Below are positions 1 through 6,979 of a stretch of 16,421 nt of DNA, in pieces. Each line of letters opens with the position of its first letter. Position 1 is the first letter of the stretch. Under the pieces are notes generated by a model that saw only the letters and a list, made by a program, of their open reading frames with translations, did not search any database and had not been told where the DNA came from. A program made the translations under genes and the position numbers. Origin of the DNA: CAZVCJ01 sp964625745 (GTDB lineage Bacteria; Chloroflexota; Anaerolineae; VGOG01); NCBI GenBank assembly GCA_964625745.1, contig CAZVCJ010000088.1:1-16421 (forward strand), read 5' to 3'.

Positions 1-80
1 ATGCAAGGGGGGCGGTAGTACGTGTATCAAACCCAAGTGCAAAACGCTATAATTGAAATGCACCCTTCGCCCCGAAACAG

Positions 81-109
81 TTGACCTCTACACCTCATTC
101 TGTTATAAT
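81..109 (+). promoter_or_regulatory. Consensus promoter for the head-repeat surface protein
   Basis: A -35 TTGACC (81-86), a 17-base spacer and a perfect -10 TATAAT (104-109) lie about 52 bases upstream of the start codon at 162. The predicted transcription start is near 116. The spacer sequence is almost the same as that of the promoter at 10120-10148, so the two promoters are probably related by duplication. Confidence 0.8.
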
Positions 110-110
110 A

Positions 111-133
111 GGCTCGTAGGGGCTGTCCGAGCC
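111..133 (+). promoter_or_regulatory. Inverted repeat at the transcription start
   Basis: GGCTCG (111-116) and CGAGCC (128-133) form a perfect 6-bp inverted repeat directly after the -10 box. It could be an operator or a stem at the 5' end of the mRNA. The sequence does not decide between these. Confidence 0.4.
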
Positions 134-161
134 AAATACCAAAATTCACAGGAGGTGTACT

Positions 162-1202
162 ATGAAAGGACGAGCTATTCTTATCAGCGTGCTGGCTCTG
201 GGGTTGATGTTGGCCCTGGCAGTGGGACTGACCCAGGCTCAGGAACCGGGGCCACAAGGCGAGGTGGGTGTCAAGGTGGCTCCTGTAGGTGCCACCTTCA
301 CCTACCAGGGCCGCCTGACGGATGGCGGTGGTCCGGCCAACGGCAGCTACGACTTTCAGTTCAAGCTCTACGACGCTGCCAGCGGTGGGGCATGGGTGGG
401 CACCATTCCCAAAGATGATGTCACTGTGACCGATGGCCTGTTCATGGTGGAACTGGACTTCGGCAGCGGGGTCTTCACAGGGGATGCACGCTATCTGGAG
501 ATTGGCGTGCGGCCTGGCGCAAGCACTGGCGCCTATACCACCCTCACGCCCCGCCAGGCGTTGACCCCGGCTCCTTATGCCCTGGCCTTGCCTGGCCTGT
601 GGACGCAACAGAACGCTACCAGCCCTAACCTCATCGGCGGCTACAGCGGCAACAGCGTCACAGCAGGCGTGGTGGGCGCCACCATCGGCGGCGGGGGAGC
701 CAGTGGTAGTATCAACCAGGTGACTGCGAACTACGCCACCATCGGCGGGGGCCTCACCAACATCGCCAGCGGTTTGGGCGCCACCGTTGGCGGGGGCAAT
801 AATAACACGAGTAGCGATGTGTATGCCACCATCGGTGGAGGGCAAAGCAATTCCGCCAGCGGCCAGTGGGCTACCGTCCCCGGAGGTCTGAGGAACACCG
901 CCCAGGGCAACTGCAGCTTCGCTGCCGGTTACCGGGCCAAGGCTAATCACGATGGGGCCTTCGTCTGGGCCGATTCCACCGATGCCGACTTCGCCTCCAC
1001 CGCCAACAATCAATTCGCCGTGTGGGCAAGTGGCGGGGTGATCTTCAGTACAGGGGGTGCGTCCTTCCGGATTAACGGTGGCGACGCCTGGACCTCAGCC
1101 AACGACGGTTCCGGCTCCGGGCTGGACGCCGACACGCTGGACGGGCAGGATAGCTCCCACTATCTGGATACACTGCGTGGGCTGTCCTGCAGCAACGGCT
1201 AG
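162..1202 (+). CDS. Secreted head-repeat surface protein, N-terminal part (ends at in-frame TAG)
   Basis: This 346-codon frame starts at ATG 162 behind the Shine-Dalgarno AGGAGG. Residues 1-26 are a signal peptide, with probable cleavage after TQA. A domain with the FTYQGRL motif (residues 47-53) runs to about residue 145 and ends in LTPAPYALAL. This N-terminal domain recurs in secreted or tail-fibre-like proteins. Four to five YadA-like head repeats (AT[VI]GGG..N.AS pattern) follow, then a block beginning SFAAGYRAKANHDGAF, then the motif GLDADTLDGQDSSHYL. The frame ends SCSNG-TAG and the next codon, GTG, continues the same frame into 1203-3344. It is best read as the first third of one protein of about 1060 residues, exported and possibly adhesive. 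If TAG stops translation, a secreted fragment without the C-terminal domain is made. The adhesive role is inferred. Confidence 0.85.
   Translation: MKGRAILISVLALGLMLALAVGLTQAQEPGPQGEVGVKVAPVGATFTYQGRLTDGGGPANGSYDFQFKLYDAASGGAWVGTIPKDDVTVTDGLFMVELDFGSGVFTGDARYLEIGVRPGASTGAYTTLTPRQALTPAPYALALPGLWTQQNATSPNLIGGYSGNSVTAGVVGATIGGGGASGSINQVTANYATIGGGLTNIASGLGATVGGGNNNTSSDVYATIGGGQSNSASGQWATVPGGLRNTAQGNCSFAAGYRAKANHDGAFVWADSTDADFASTANNQFAVWASGGVIFSTGGASFRINGGDAWTSANDGSGSGLDADTLDGQDSSHYLDTLRGLSCSNG
1200..1202 (+). other. In-frame amber codon at an expected Gln site
   Basis: TAG lies between SCSNG and VAKWN. Related tail-fibre-like proteins commonly read CSNGQVAKWN here (from memory), so one C-to-T change of CAG explains it. 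The 2142 nt downstream stay open in the same frame. This may be a nonsense mutation, a readthrough site or an assembly error. Confidence 0.8.
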
Positions 1203-3344
1203 GTGGCCAAGTGGAACAGCACCGCCAGTCAGTGGGAGTGCGGCAACGACGAGACCAGCGCGGGCGGCGGCGGCTGGTCCCTGACCGGCAACGTAGGCAC
1301 CAATCCCGCCACCAACTTCCTGGGCACCACCGACAACCAGGCTCTGGAGTTGCGAGTGAACAACGCCCGTGCCCTGCGCCTGGAGCCCAACGCCGACAGC
1401 CCCAACCTCATCGGTGGCTCCAGCAGCAACAGCGTGACCAGCGGCGTGGTGGGCGCCACCATCGGCGGTGGAGGTGGGCCGACTGATGTCTGGGGCGGCC
1501 CTTATCCTAATCGTGTCACCGACAATTATGGCACAGTGGGTGGGGGCCGGGGCAACACCGCTGGTGAGGAGGCCACCGTGGGCGGGGGCATAAACAACAC
1601 CGCCAGCGGTGCCTGGGCCACCGTCGGTGGGGGGCAGAACAACACGGTCAACACTCAGAGCGCTACCGTTGGTGGGGGAGCGGGCAACACCGCCAGTGAG
1701 GCATACGCTACTGTCGGTGGGGGCGACGGCAACTCAGCCAGCGGGGAGTACGCTACTGTTGGCGGGGGCAGCGCCAACACCTCCAGCGGGATGTGGAGCA
1801 CTGTCGCCGGAGGCAGCGGCAACATCGCCAACGCGCGTGAGGCTACCATCGGGGGAGGTGCCGCTAACGTCGCCAGCGGCCGGGCGGTCACCGTCGGCGG
1901 AGGTGTGCTCAACAGTGCCAGTGACGACTATGTTACTATCGGCGGAGGGTATCTCAATCACGCCGATGCGTTGACGGTGACCATTGGCGGAGGTGAATAC
2001 GTCAACGTGACGGGTCAGGCGGCCACTGTGGCCGGCGGCTCCTACATCACCGTCACCGGCGAATACGCGGCTGTGGGAGGTGGTGTGCAGAACACCGTCA
2101 GCGGCGCAGCCGCCACCGTCGGCGGCGGCGGCTTCAACACCGCCAGCGGCGAAGTCGCTACCATCGGCGGCGGCAGCTTCAACACCGCCAGCGGCGGAGC
2201 CACCATCGGCGGGGGTTCAGGCAACGTGGTTACGGGGACGCTCGCCACCGTCGGCGGGGGTTTCTGGAACGTCGCCACGGCCGACTACGCCACCATCGGC
2301 GGGGGTGTGGCCAACGTGGTTACGGCTACCAACGCCACCGTCGGCGGGGGAGGCGGCAACGCCGCCACCGGCACTGGGGCCACCGTCGGCGGGGGCGAGT
2401 ACAACTTTGCCAGCGGCGTGTATGCTACCGTTCCTGGGGGACTAGTGAATGCCGCCGAGGGTGAGTACAGCTTCGCTGCTGGTTATCGGGCGAAAGCCAA
2501 TCACGACGGAGCCTTCGTCTGGGCCGATTCCACCGACGCTGACTTTGAGTCCACCGCAGCCAATCAATTTGCGGTGCGCGCCAATGGTGGGGCACTCATC
2601 ACCGGCGCCAATGATTCGCCCATGCTGACTGCTACTAATCTCGGGGGCGGCGATGGGCTACGTGTCAACGAGAGCGGCGATGACGGCTTGCAGATCGGTG
2701 ATGGCATAGACTTCCCCAACTACGGCGTCTACATTCCCGGGCCTGGGGTCCCGTTCACCGCCTTGTACGTGCAAACGGCCGACGCCAACGACGAGTGGGC
2801 GCTGTCCACCCTCGACAAAATCAACGCCGCCAACGTGACCTTCAGCTCGCTGACGCTGATAGCCGTGGCGTATGGCCCCGCTTCCCTTACCCCAGGCGAT
2901 CTGGTCGCAGCGACGGGGCTGGCCGATCCCTTGCCCAATACCATAAGCCCCCTGCCGCGTGTGCGCCTGGCTGATGCCAAGACCTGGCCCGGTGTCATCG
3001 GCGTCGTCGAAGGCCGCATGGCGCTGCAACCCCTGCCGGGCAAGGCCGGTGAAGACGGCGACGCGCCGCTGGAACTGCACAGCGTCCCCGGCCCGGCCAA
3101 AGCCGGCGACTACGTGGCCCTCACCGTGTTCGGCGTCGCCCACGTGAAGGCCGATGCCACAGCCGGTGCCATCGCGGCTGGTCAGCGATTGACGGCGGCG
3201 GATCAGTCTGGACACGTCCGTGCCCTGCGCACTCGGATGCTGGAGGGCATGGCGGTGGCCGAAGGCGCGCCGGTGATCGGCATCGCCCTGGCTCCGCTGG
3301 ACGAGGACAGCGGCACGATTCCGGCGTTCGTCACGCTGCGGTAA
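1203..3344 (+). CDS. Secreted head-repeat surface protein, main part (after in-frame TAG)
   Basis: The frame continues that of 162-1202 for 713 codons to TAA. GTG at 1203 directly follows the TAG and has no clear Shine-Dalgarno, so an independent start is doubtful, although reinitiation is possible. A segment with NPATNFLGTTDNQALEL comes first, typical of these repeat proteins. Then follow 21 consecutive 14-15-residue head repeats (1530-2468), a second copy of the SFAAGYRAKANHDGAF block, and a linker region with GDGLRVNESGDDGLQIGDG. The C-terminal domain (about the last 190 residues) carries TPGDLVAATG, VIGVVEGRMA and VIGIALAPLDEDSG. This pattern resembles the tail domain of other head-repeat or fibre proteins. 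The product probably forms a trimeric beta-roll stalk or head on the cell surface. That fold and role are inferred from the repeat type. Confidence 0.8.
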   Translation: MAKWNSTASQWECGNDETSAGGGGWSLTGNVGTNPATNFLGTTDNQALELRVNNARALRLEPNADSPNLIGGSSSNSVTSGVVGATIGGGGGPTDVWGGPYPNRVTDNYGTVGGGRGNTAGEEATVGGGINNTASGAWATVGGGQNNTVNTQSATVGGGAGNTASEAYATVGGGDGNSASGEYATVGGGSANTSSGMWSTVAGGSGNIANAREATIGGGAANVASGRAVTVGGGVLNSASDDYVTIGGGYLNHADALTVTIGGGEYVNVTGQAATVAGGSYITVTGEYAAVGGGVQNTVSGAAATVGGGGFNTASGEVATIGGGSFNTASGGATIGGGSGNVVTGTLATVGGGFWNVATADYATIGGGVANVVTATNATVGGGGGNAATGTGATVGGGEYNFASGVYATVPGGLVNAAEGEYSFAAGYRAKANHDGAFVWADSTDADFESTAANQFAVRANGGALITGANDSPMLTATNLGGGDGLRVNESGDDGLQIGDGIDFPNYGVYIPGPGVPFTALYVQTADANDEWALSTLDKINAANVTFSSLTLIAVAYGPASLTPGDLVAATGLADPLPNTISPLPRVRLADAKTWPGVIGVVEGRMALQPLPGKAGEDGDAPLELHSVPGPAKAGDYVALTVFGVAHVKADATAGAIAAGQRLTAADQSGHVRALRTRMLEGMAVAEGAPVIGIALAPLDEDSGTIPAFVTLR
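1530..2468 (+). repeat. 21 tandem 42/45-bp units encoding head repeats
   Basis: The units encode the pattern ATVGGGxxNxASGxx. Nineteen units are 15 codons long; the first unit and the SFN unit (around 2160-2210) are 14 codons. Two units have VAGG and the last has VPGG in place of VGGG. Individual DNA units are diverged, with the best matches between neighbours around 2100-2220. This fits tandem expansion followed by drift. Confidence 0.85.
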
Positions 3345-3362
3345 AGCGAAAGGTGATGAGAG

Positions 3363-3647
3363 ATGAAACACTTTACAACGACGAGCAGAACGACAGTGCT
3401 GGTGACAATCGCCTTGCTGCTAGCCGTCTCGACGGCTCTGGCCCGGTCAGGCTTCGACGTATCTTGGTGGACGGTGGACGGCGGCGGGGGCACTGCCAGC
3501 GGTGGTTCGTATACCTTGACTGGCACCATCGGCCAGCCGGACGCCGGGGTCCTGACCGGTGGTGACTACACCCTCGGTGGCGGATTCTTGGGCGGTGGAG
3601 CGGCGGCAGTGGAGTACAAAGTCTACCTGCCGCTTGTCCTGAGGTAA
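3363..3647 (+). CDS. Small secreted protein with GGxYTL repeats and VYLPLVLR tail
   Basis: This 94-residue protein starts 18 bases after the preceding stop, behind AAGGTG, so it is probably in the same operon as the head-repeat gene. Residues 1-27 look like a signal peptide ending in ALA. The mature part is Gly/Thr-rich and contains WWTVDGGGGTASGG, GGSYTLTGTIGQPDAG and GGDYTLGGGF, two related short repeats. It ends in YKVYLPLVLR. From memory, this short protein type and its hydrophobic-Arg tail recur in secreted proteins of Chloroflexota. The tail could be an anchoring or sorting signal, but that is inference. No enzymatic motif is visible. Confidence 0.75.
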   Translation: MKHFTTTSRTTVLVTIALLLAVSTALARSGFDVSWWTVDGGGGTASGGSYTLTGTIGQPDAGVLTGGDYTLGGGFLGGGAAAVEYKVYLPLVLR

Positions 3648-3725
3648 CCGAAGGGGTGGTACTGCGTCAGTATCAGTAAGAGGCGGAACGCGTTGTAGCT
3701 CGCTGCGCCGGGGAGAAATGTCTAT

Positions 3726-3754
3726 TTGACATCTGCCTCAATCCGTAGTAAAAT
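3726..3754 (+). promoter_or_regulatory. Promoter of leader element copy 1
   Basis: TTGACA (3726-3731), a 17-base spacer and TAAAAT (3749-3754) form a near-consensus promoter. The arrangement is kept in copy 2, with TTGACA, 17 bases and TAGAAT. Predicted start is near 3761. Confidence 0.8.
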
Positions 3755-3829
3755 CGTAACATAAGTCGGAATGTAGCATCAGCGCAGCCCTTGTCTCAAG
3801 TGTAATTCATGTCATGGAGGAGGGTGATT

Positions 3830-3841
3830 ATGAAAGATTGA
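3830..3841 (+). CDS. 3-codon ORF (M-K-D-stop) in leader element copy 1
   Basis: ATG AAA GAT TGA follows GGAGGAGGG by five bases. Copy 2 has ATG GAA GAT TGA in the same place, so start, Shine-Dalgarno, length and stop are conserved although the spacing upstream differs by one base. This argues that the minimal ORF itself matters. An overlapping 38-codon frame from ATG 3814 exists only in copy 1. Confidence 0.5.
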   Translation: MKD

Positions 3842-3842
3842 A

Positions 3843-3894
3843 AGCCGACCCCTGGCCTGGGAGCGATCCGGGTGAGTGGTCGGCTGTTTTGTCT
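3843..3894 (+). terminator. Terminator-like hairpin, leader element copy 1
   Basis: AGCCGACC (3843-3850) pairs with GGTCGGCT (3878-3885) in a perfect 8-bp stem, followed by GTTTTGTCT. The 5' arm starts one base after the mini-ORF stop. A ribosome at that stop would cover the arm, so translation could control termination (inference). Confidence 0.65.
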
Positions 3895-4083
3895 GTGCAA
3901 ACGCCGCCGTTAGCCACCATGCATTCGCTCTAGCCGGCGCCGCTTGGGGGCGGGGTGTGCTAAGCGAGCGAGCCTTATCAGCAGTCTGTCGGAGAAAACG
4001 CTTTTCGAGTGAACAAAAGCAGTAGGCCCTTAACGATCAAATTCTTGCACAACGAGCAAGGATTTCGGAATGCACTTTTTCTC

Positions 4084-4173
4084 TGCCACGAACCCTTCGA
4101 CTGGGCTCAGGACAGGTTTCACGAATTAACGCGAAAAAGAAAAAAATAGTGAAAATTCGTGTAATTCGTGGCA
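4084..4173. repeat. Palindromic dispersed repeat with a second repeat nested in it
   Basis: TGCCACGAA (4084-4092) and TTCGTGGCA (4165-4173) form a perfect 9-bp inverted repeat, and inner CACGAATT/AATTCGTG arms match as well. A segment of about 25 bp containing CTTCGACTGGGCTCAGGACA interrupts the left arm. Both sequence types are familiar as scattered repeats in environmental bacterial genomes (from memory). The rest of 3906-4228 holds only the Shine-Dalgarno for 4229; no clear promoter was found there. Confidence 0.55.
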
Positions 4174-4228
4174 AGAAGCCTTTTGGTTCTGGCTTGTCCA
4201 GGTTAGGAAAGGATGAGGAGGAATTGCG

Positions 4229-6568
4229 ATGCCTACTAAATTAGGTCCTCACGTGATCAAGGCCGCTCCAGACTTGAGTGAATACATCCTGGCTGGCATA
4301 GCAGTGGCCAAGTTTGCGGGTAGTTGGGGGACGGCGCAGAGCGTCCCGGACGGTGTTCTGGTCATCGGTCGCCTGGTCGTGGACGAGCAAGACTACACGG
4401 CTCAAAAGCAGAAGAACAAATGGGGACAGACACCTCTCGAAGCAGTACAGAAGTTTCTTGAGGATCAACTGCCCACGTACCAGGCCAACCCTCACATCAA
4501 GTACTGGGAGGGACATAACGAGCCGGTTTGGGACAGTGAAGAAGATATGGCATGGTACGCCCAGTTCGAGGTGGAGCGTATGCGGCGGATGGCCGACCTG
4601 GGGCTGAAGTGTGTGATTGGCAACTTCTCCACCGGCACGCCGAAGCTGGAGTTGTGGCCCGCCTTCTTACCGGCGCTTCAGGCCGCCAGACAGCATCAGG
4701 CCCTCCTCGGCCTCCACGAGTACAGTTGGCCGTGGGTGTGGTGGATGGCGGGCAAGCATCAACCAGAGTCCAAGCCAGATGAGGGGGACGAGGGCTGGCT
4801 GACGCTGCGTTACCGTAAGGTCTACCGTCAATACCTGGACCCGAACGGGCTGGGAGACGTGCCGTTGGTGATCACCGAGTGCGGCCTTGATCCGGGGGTG
4901 GGGCCCAAGCCAGCGGAGGCAAAAGACCTGACGTGGGATGGACTAGGCAACTTTTGGAATCAGAAAAACCACAAGCCGGACAGGGCGGAGTATTATTTCG
5001 AACAACTGTGCTGGTACGACGAGGAACTGCAAAAGGATGACTACGTCGTCGGCGCGACTATCTACACCTGGGGTAGTTTCCCCGGGACTTATGTGGCTTT
5101 CGACGTGGCCGGGACGGAGGTGGCCAAGAAGCTGATCACGTATGCCAAGGCGGATCCGGCCAGGTCCTTTGAGTATCTCAGGGAGAAAGCTGGGTCAACC
5201 CGTCACATCGTGGTTCGTATTCCCACGGCGCGGGATCAACTCGTCGCCCTGGGACTGCCAGAGGAGGACGTCCAGCGCGGCCTGGCTCTTCTGGCGCAGG
5301 CGCGCGGGCCTGTGGAGCAACTGGTTCCCGGCGAGTACGCCATCGAGCTGCCGGTCGAGGCGCCGCCGGAGCGGTACACCAACCAGCAGGTGATCACTGC
5401 CATCTACCGCGCCGCCGAAGCGGTGGGCGAAGATGGCTGGGCCCTGCTGAGCCGAGCCGGCCTGACACACCTGGTCCAGGATCGGCATGCACCATACGAG
5501 GGCCTGCCGATTGCCGAACTACCCGGCCTCACGCCAGAGGAGAAGGCCAGGGTTCTCGCCGACTTGGCCGGCCAGCCCGTCCTGGTCGAACTGGAGCCTT
5601 TGCCCAAAGGCGAGTCGCCCTACATCTTCGGGCTACACGACCGTGGCGGCCAGTACCTCATGGCTGAGGCTGGGCGCAAGGGCTGGGTGCTGGTCACCAA
5701 GAAGCTGGGGCACATCTCGACCGATCTTGATGGGGAAAGCTATGAGTCCCTCGCTGACGAGGGCTTTGGCGTCATGGTGCGGCTGAACAACGCTTATAGT
5801 CCCGACGGGACCCTCCCCCACTCCAACCACTACCAGGCGTTTGCCCAGCGGTGCGCCAATTTCGTCAATGCCTCGCCGGGTTGCCACATCTGGATCATCG
5901 GCAACGAGATGAACATGGGCAAGGAGCGGCCCGGAGGGCTAACCGGACAGAAGATCACCCCGGAGCTGTATGCCCAGTGCTACCGATTGTGCCGCCATAG
6001 GATCCAAGCGCTGGGCGGACACGAGCGCGACCAGGTCGTCGTCGGCGCGGTCGCGCCCTGGAACGACCAGACCAAATACCCCGGAAATCCCGACGGCTTC
6101 TGGATCAAGTACTTCCAGGACATCCTGGCCGAGTTGGGTGACGAATGTGACGGCCTCGCTCTTCACACCTACACGCACCGGGTGAAGGACGGCGACAACC
6201 TGATCACCGACGAGACGCAGTCCTGGCCACAGTTTCCAGGGGCTCACTCCAACTTCCAAACCTACCGTGATTTCATGGCCGCTATCCCGCCAGGTCTGCG
6301 CCACCTGCCCGTTTACATCACCGAGACCAACCAGGACAAAGACGAACTTAAGCCGGAGGACACCTGGTTCCCCGAGAACCGGGGGTGGGTGCGGGAGGCC
6401 TATGCCGAGATCAACGAGTGGAACAGCACGCCAGGCAACCAGAAGATCCGCTGTCTGCTCCTGTATCGTTGGAAGGCTGACGACTACTGGGGTCTGGAAG
6501 ATAACAGCAAGCCAGGCGTGATCGAGGATTTCAAGCAGGCGCTACAGAACGACTACCGTTGGAGGTGA
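4229..6568 (+). CDS. Tandem glycoside-hydrolase-like protein with central linker module
   Basis: This 779-residue protein starts behind GAGGAGG. Domain 1 (about 1-320) looks like a GH-A-type TIM barrel: WEGHNEP supplies a candidate acid/base Glu98, HEYS lies at 163-166, and LVITECGLD supplies a candidate nucleophile Glu217. Residues 323-450 are a module (VRIPTARDQLVALGL to LAGQP) repeated in the next gene. Domain 2 (about 457-779) is a second barrel with IIGNEMNMG (candidate Glu560) and VYITETNQD (candidate Glu699). Two different catalytic barrels joined by a module is unusual. No signal peptide or membrane segment is visible, so the site of action is unclear. The substrate is unknown; neighbouring amidase suggests cell-wall or exopolysaccharide glycan, which is inference. 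The stop TGA lies 3 bases before the next ATG, indicating an operon. Confidence 0.75.
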   Translation: MPTKLGPHVIKAAPDLSEYILAGIAVAKFAGSWGTAQSVPDGVLVIGRLVVDEQDYTAQKQKNKWGQTPLEAVQKFLEDQLPTYQANPHIKYWEGHNEPVWDSEEDMAWYAQFEVERMRRMADLGLKCVIGNFSTGTPKLELWPAFLPALQAARQHQALLGLHEYSWPWVWWMAGKHQPESKPDEGDEGWLTLRYRKVYRQYLDPNGLGDVPLVITECGLDPGVGPKPAEAKDLTWDGLGNFWNQKNHKPDRAEYYFEQLCWYDEELQKDDYVVGATIYTWGSFPGTYVAFDVAGTEVAKKLITYAKADPARSFEYLREKAGSTRHIVVRIPTARDQLVALGLPEEDVQRGLALLAQARGPVEQLVPGEYAIELPVEAPPERYTNQQVITAIYRAAEAVGEDGWALLSRAGLTHLVQDRHAPYEGLPIAELPGLTPEEKARVLADLAGQPVLVELEPLPKGESPYIFGLHDRGGQYLMAEAGRKGWVLVTKKLGHISTDLDGESYESLADEGFGVMVRLNNAYSPDGTLPHSNHYQAFAQRCANFVNASPGCHIWIIGNEMNMGKERPGGLTGQKITPELYAQCYRLCRHRIQALGGHERDQVVVGAVAPWNDQTKYPGNPDGFWIKYFQDILAELGDECDGLALHTYTHRVKDGDNLITDETQSWPQFPGAHSNFQTYRDFMAAIPPGLRHLPVYITETNQDKDELKPEDTWFPENRGWVREAYAEINEWNSTPGNQKIRCLLLYRWKADDYWGLEDNSKPGVIEDFKQALQNDYRWR
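5195..5578 (+). repeat. 384-bp module repeat, copy A (within the hydrolase gene)
   Basis: This block aligns without gaps to 6581-6964. By hand count there are 35 differences in 384 positions (about 91% identity). It encodes the 128-residue linker module. Copy A has CAG (Gln449) at 5573, where copy B has TAG at 6959. Confidence 0.9.
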
Positions 6569-6571
6569 CCA

Positions 6572-6961
6572 ATGCCTGAATCAACCCGTCGCATCATGAT
6601 TCGTATTCCCACGGCGCGGGATCAACTCGTCGCCCTGGGATTGTCAGAGGAGGACGTCGGGCGCAGTTTGGCCCTTCTGGCGCAGGCGCACGGGCCCGTG
6701 GACCGACTGGTCCCCGGCGAGTACGCCATCGAGTTGCCGGTCGAGGCGCCGTCGGAGCGGTACACCAACCAGCAGGTGATCACTGCCATCTACCGCGCCG
6801 CCGAAGCAGTGGGCGAAGATGGCTGGGCTCTGCTGAGCCGGGCCGGCCTGACGCACCTGATCGAGGATCGGCTGGCAGCATACGAGGGTCTGCCGATTGC
6901 GGAGCTACCCGGCCTCACGCCAGAGGAGAAGGCCCGGGTTCACGCCGCCCTGGCCGGCTAG
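6572..6961 (+). CDS. Module-amidase protein, N-terminal module (ends at in-frame TAG)
   Basis: This 129-codon frame starts at ATG 6572 behind GGAGG, which lies inside the end of the upstream gene, so the two are probably translationally coupled. It encodes only the linker module also found at residues 323-450 of the upstream protein, with about 16 residue differences. The frame ends at TAG 6959, where copy A has CAG. Beyond the TAG the same frame runs directly into the amidase domain. The natural product is therefore most likely a 359-residue module-amidase fusion with two TAG codons (codons 130 and 287). The module's function is unknown; a binding or spacer role is only a guess. Confidence 0.75.
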   Translation: MPESTRRIMIRIPTARDQLVALGLSEEDVGRSLALLAQAHGPVDRLVPGEYAIELPVEAPSERYTNQQVITAIYRAAEAVGEDGWALLSRAGLTHLIEDRLAAYEGLPIAELPGLTPEEKARVHAALAG

Positions 6962-6964
6962 CCC
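6581..6964 (+). repeat. 384-bp module repeat, copy B (within the amidase gene)
   Basis: This is the ungapped partner of 5195-5578. It gives an internal reference for the original state of codon 6959: CAG in copy A, TAG here. Confidence 0.9.
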
Positions 6965-6979
6965 TTCGAAGAGCCAGAG

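Larger units (their letters stand above)
3761..3894 (+). ncRNA. Predicted ~134-nt leader RNA or small RNA, copy 1
   Basis: The transcript would run from the predicted start near 3761 to the terminator-like hairpin at 3843-3894. It includes a strong Shine-Dalgarno and a 3-codon ORF. It may be a free small RNA or an attenuated leader of the hydrolase operon starting at 4229. I do not recognise it as a named RNA family. Confidence 0.5.
3664..3905 (+). repeat. Leader/sRNA element, copy 1
   Basis: A segment of about 240 bp is repeated, diverged, at about 7736-7985. Shared landmarks in order are: GTCAG.ATCAG, the promoter, GGAATGTAGCATC, GCAGCCCTTGTCTCAA, TGTAATTCAT, GAGGAGGGTGAT, ATG-RAA-GAT-TGA, AGCCGACCCCTGGCC and CGGCTGTTT. 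Outside these limits the two regions no longer align by eye. Element ends are approximate. Confidence 0.75.

Noticed and set aside
43..54. TATAAT at 49-54 as an extra promoter
   Set aside because: No -35 is found at a suitable distance, while the promoter at 81-109 is complete and closer to the gene.
27..1013. Long minus-strand frame opposite the head-repeat gene (328 codons)
   Set aside because: It is Gly/Ala-rich low-complexity sequence mirroring the repeats. It has no domain motifs, and the plus-strand frame has a signal peptide and recognisable domains.
1530..2468. CRISPR-like periodicity of 45 bp
   Set aside because: The units are coding, diverged and contiguous with no unique spacers. 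They keep a protein pattern instead of an identical DNA repeat.
2658..3371. Minus-strand frame of 237 codons opposite the C-terminal domain
   Set aside because: It is the high-GC shadow of the plus-strand gene, with no recognisable motif.
3814..3930. 38-codon ORF starting at ATG 3814 in leader element copy 1
   Set aside because: Copy 2 has no matching ATG and its frame is shifted by one base. Only the 3-codon ORF is shared.
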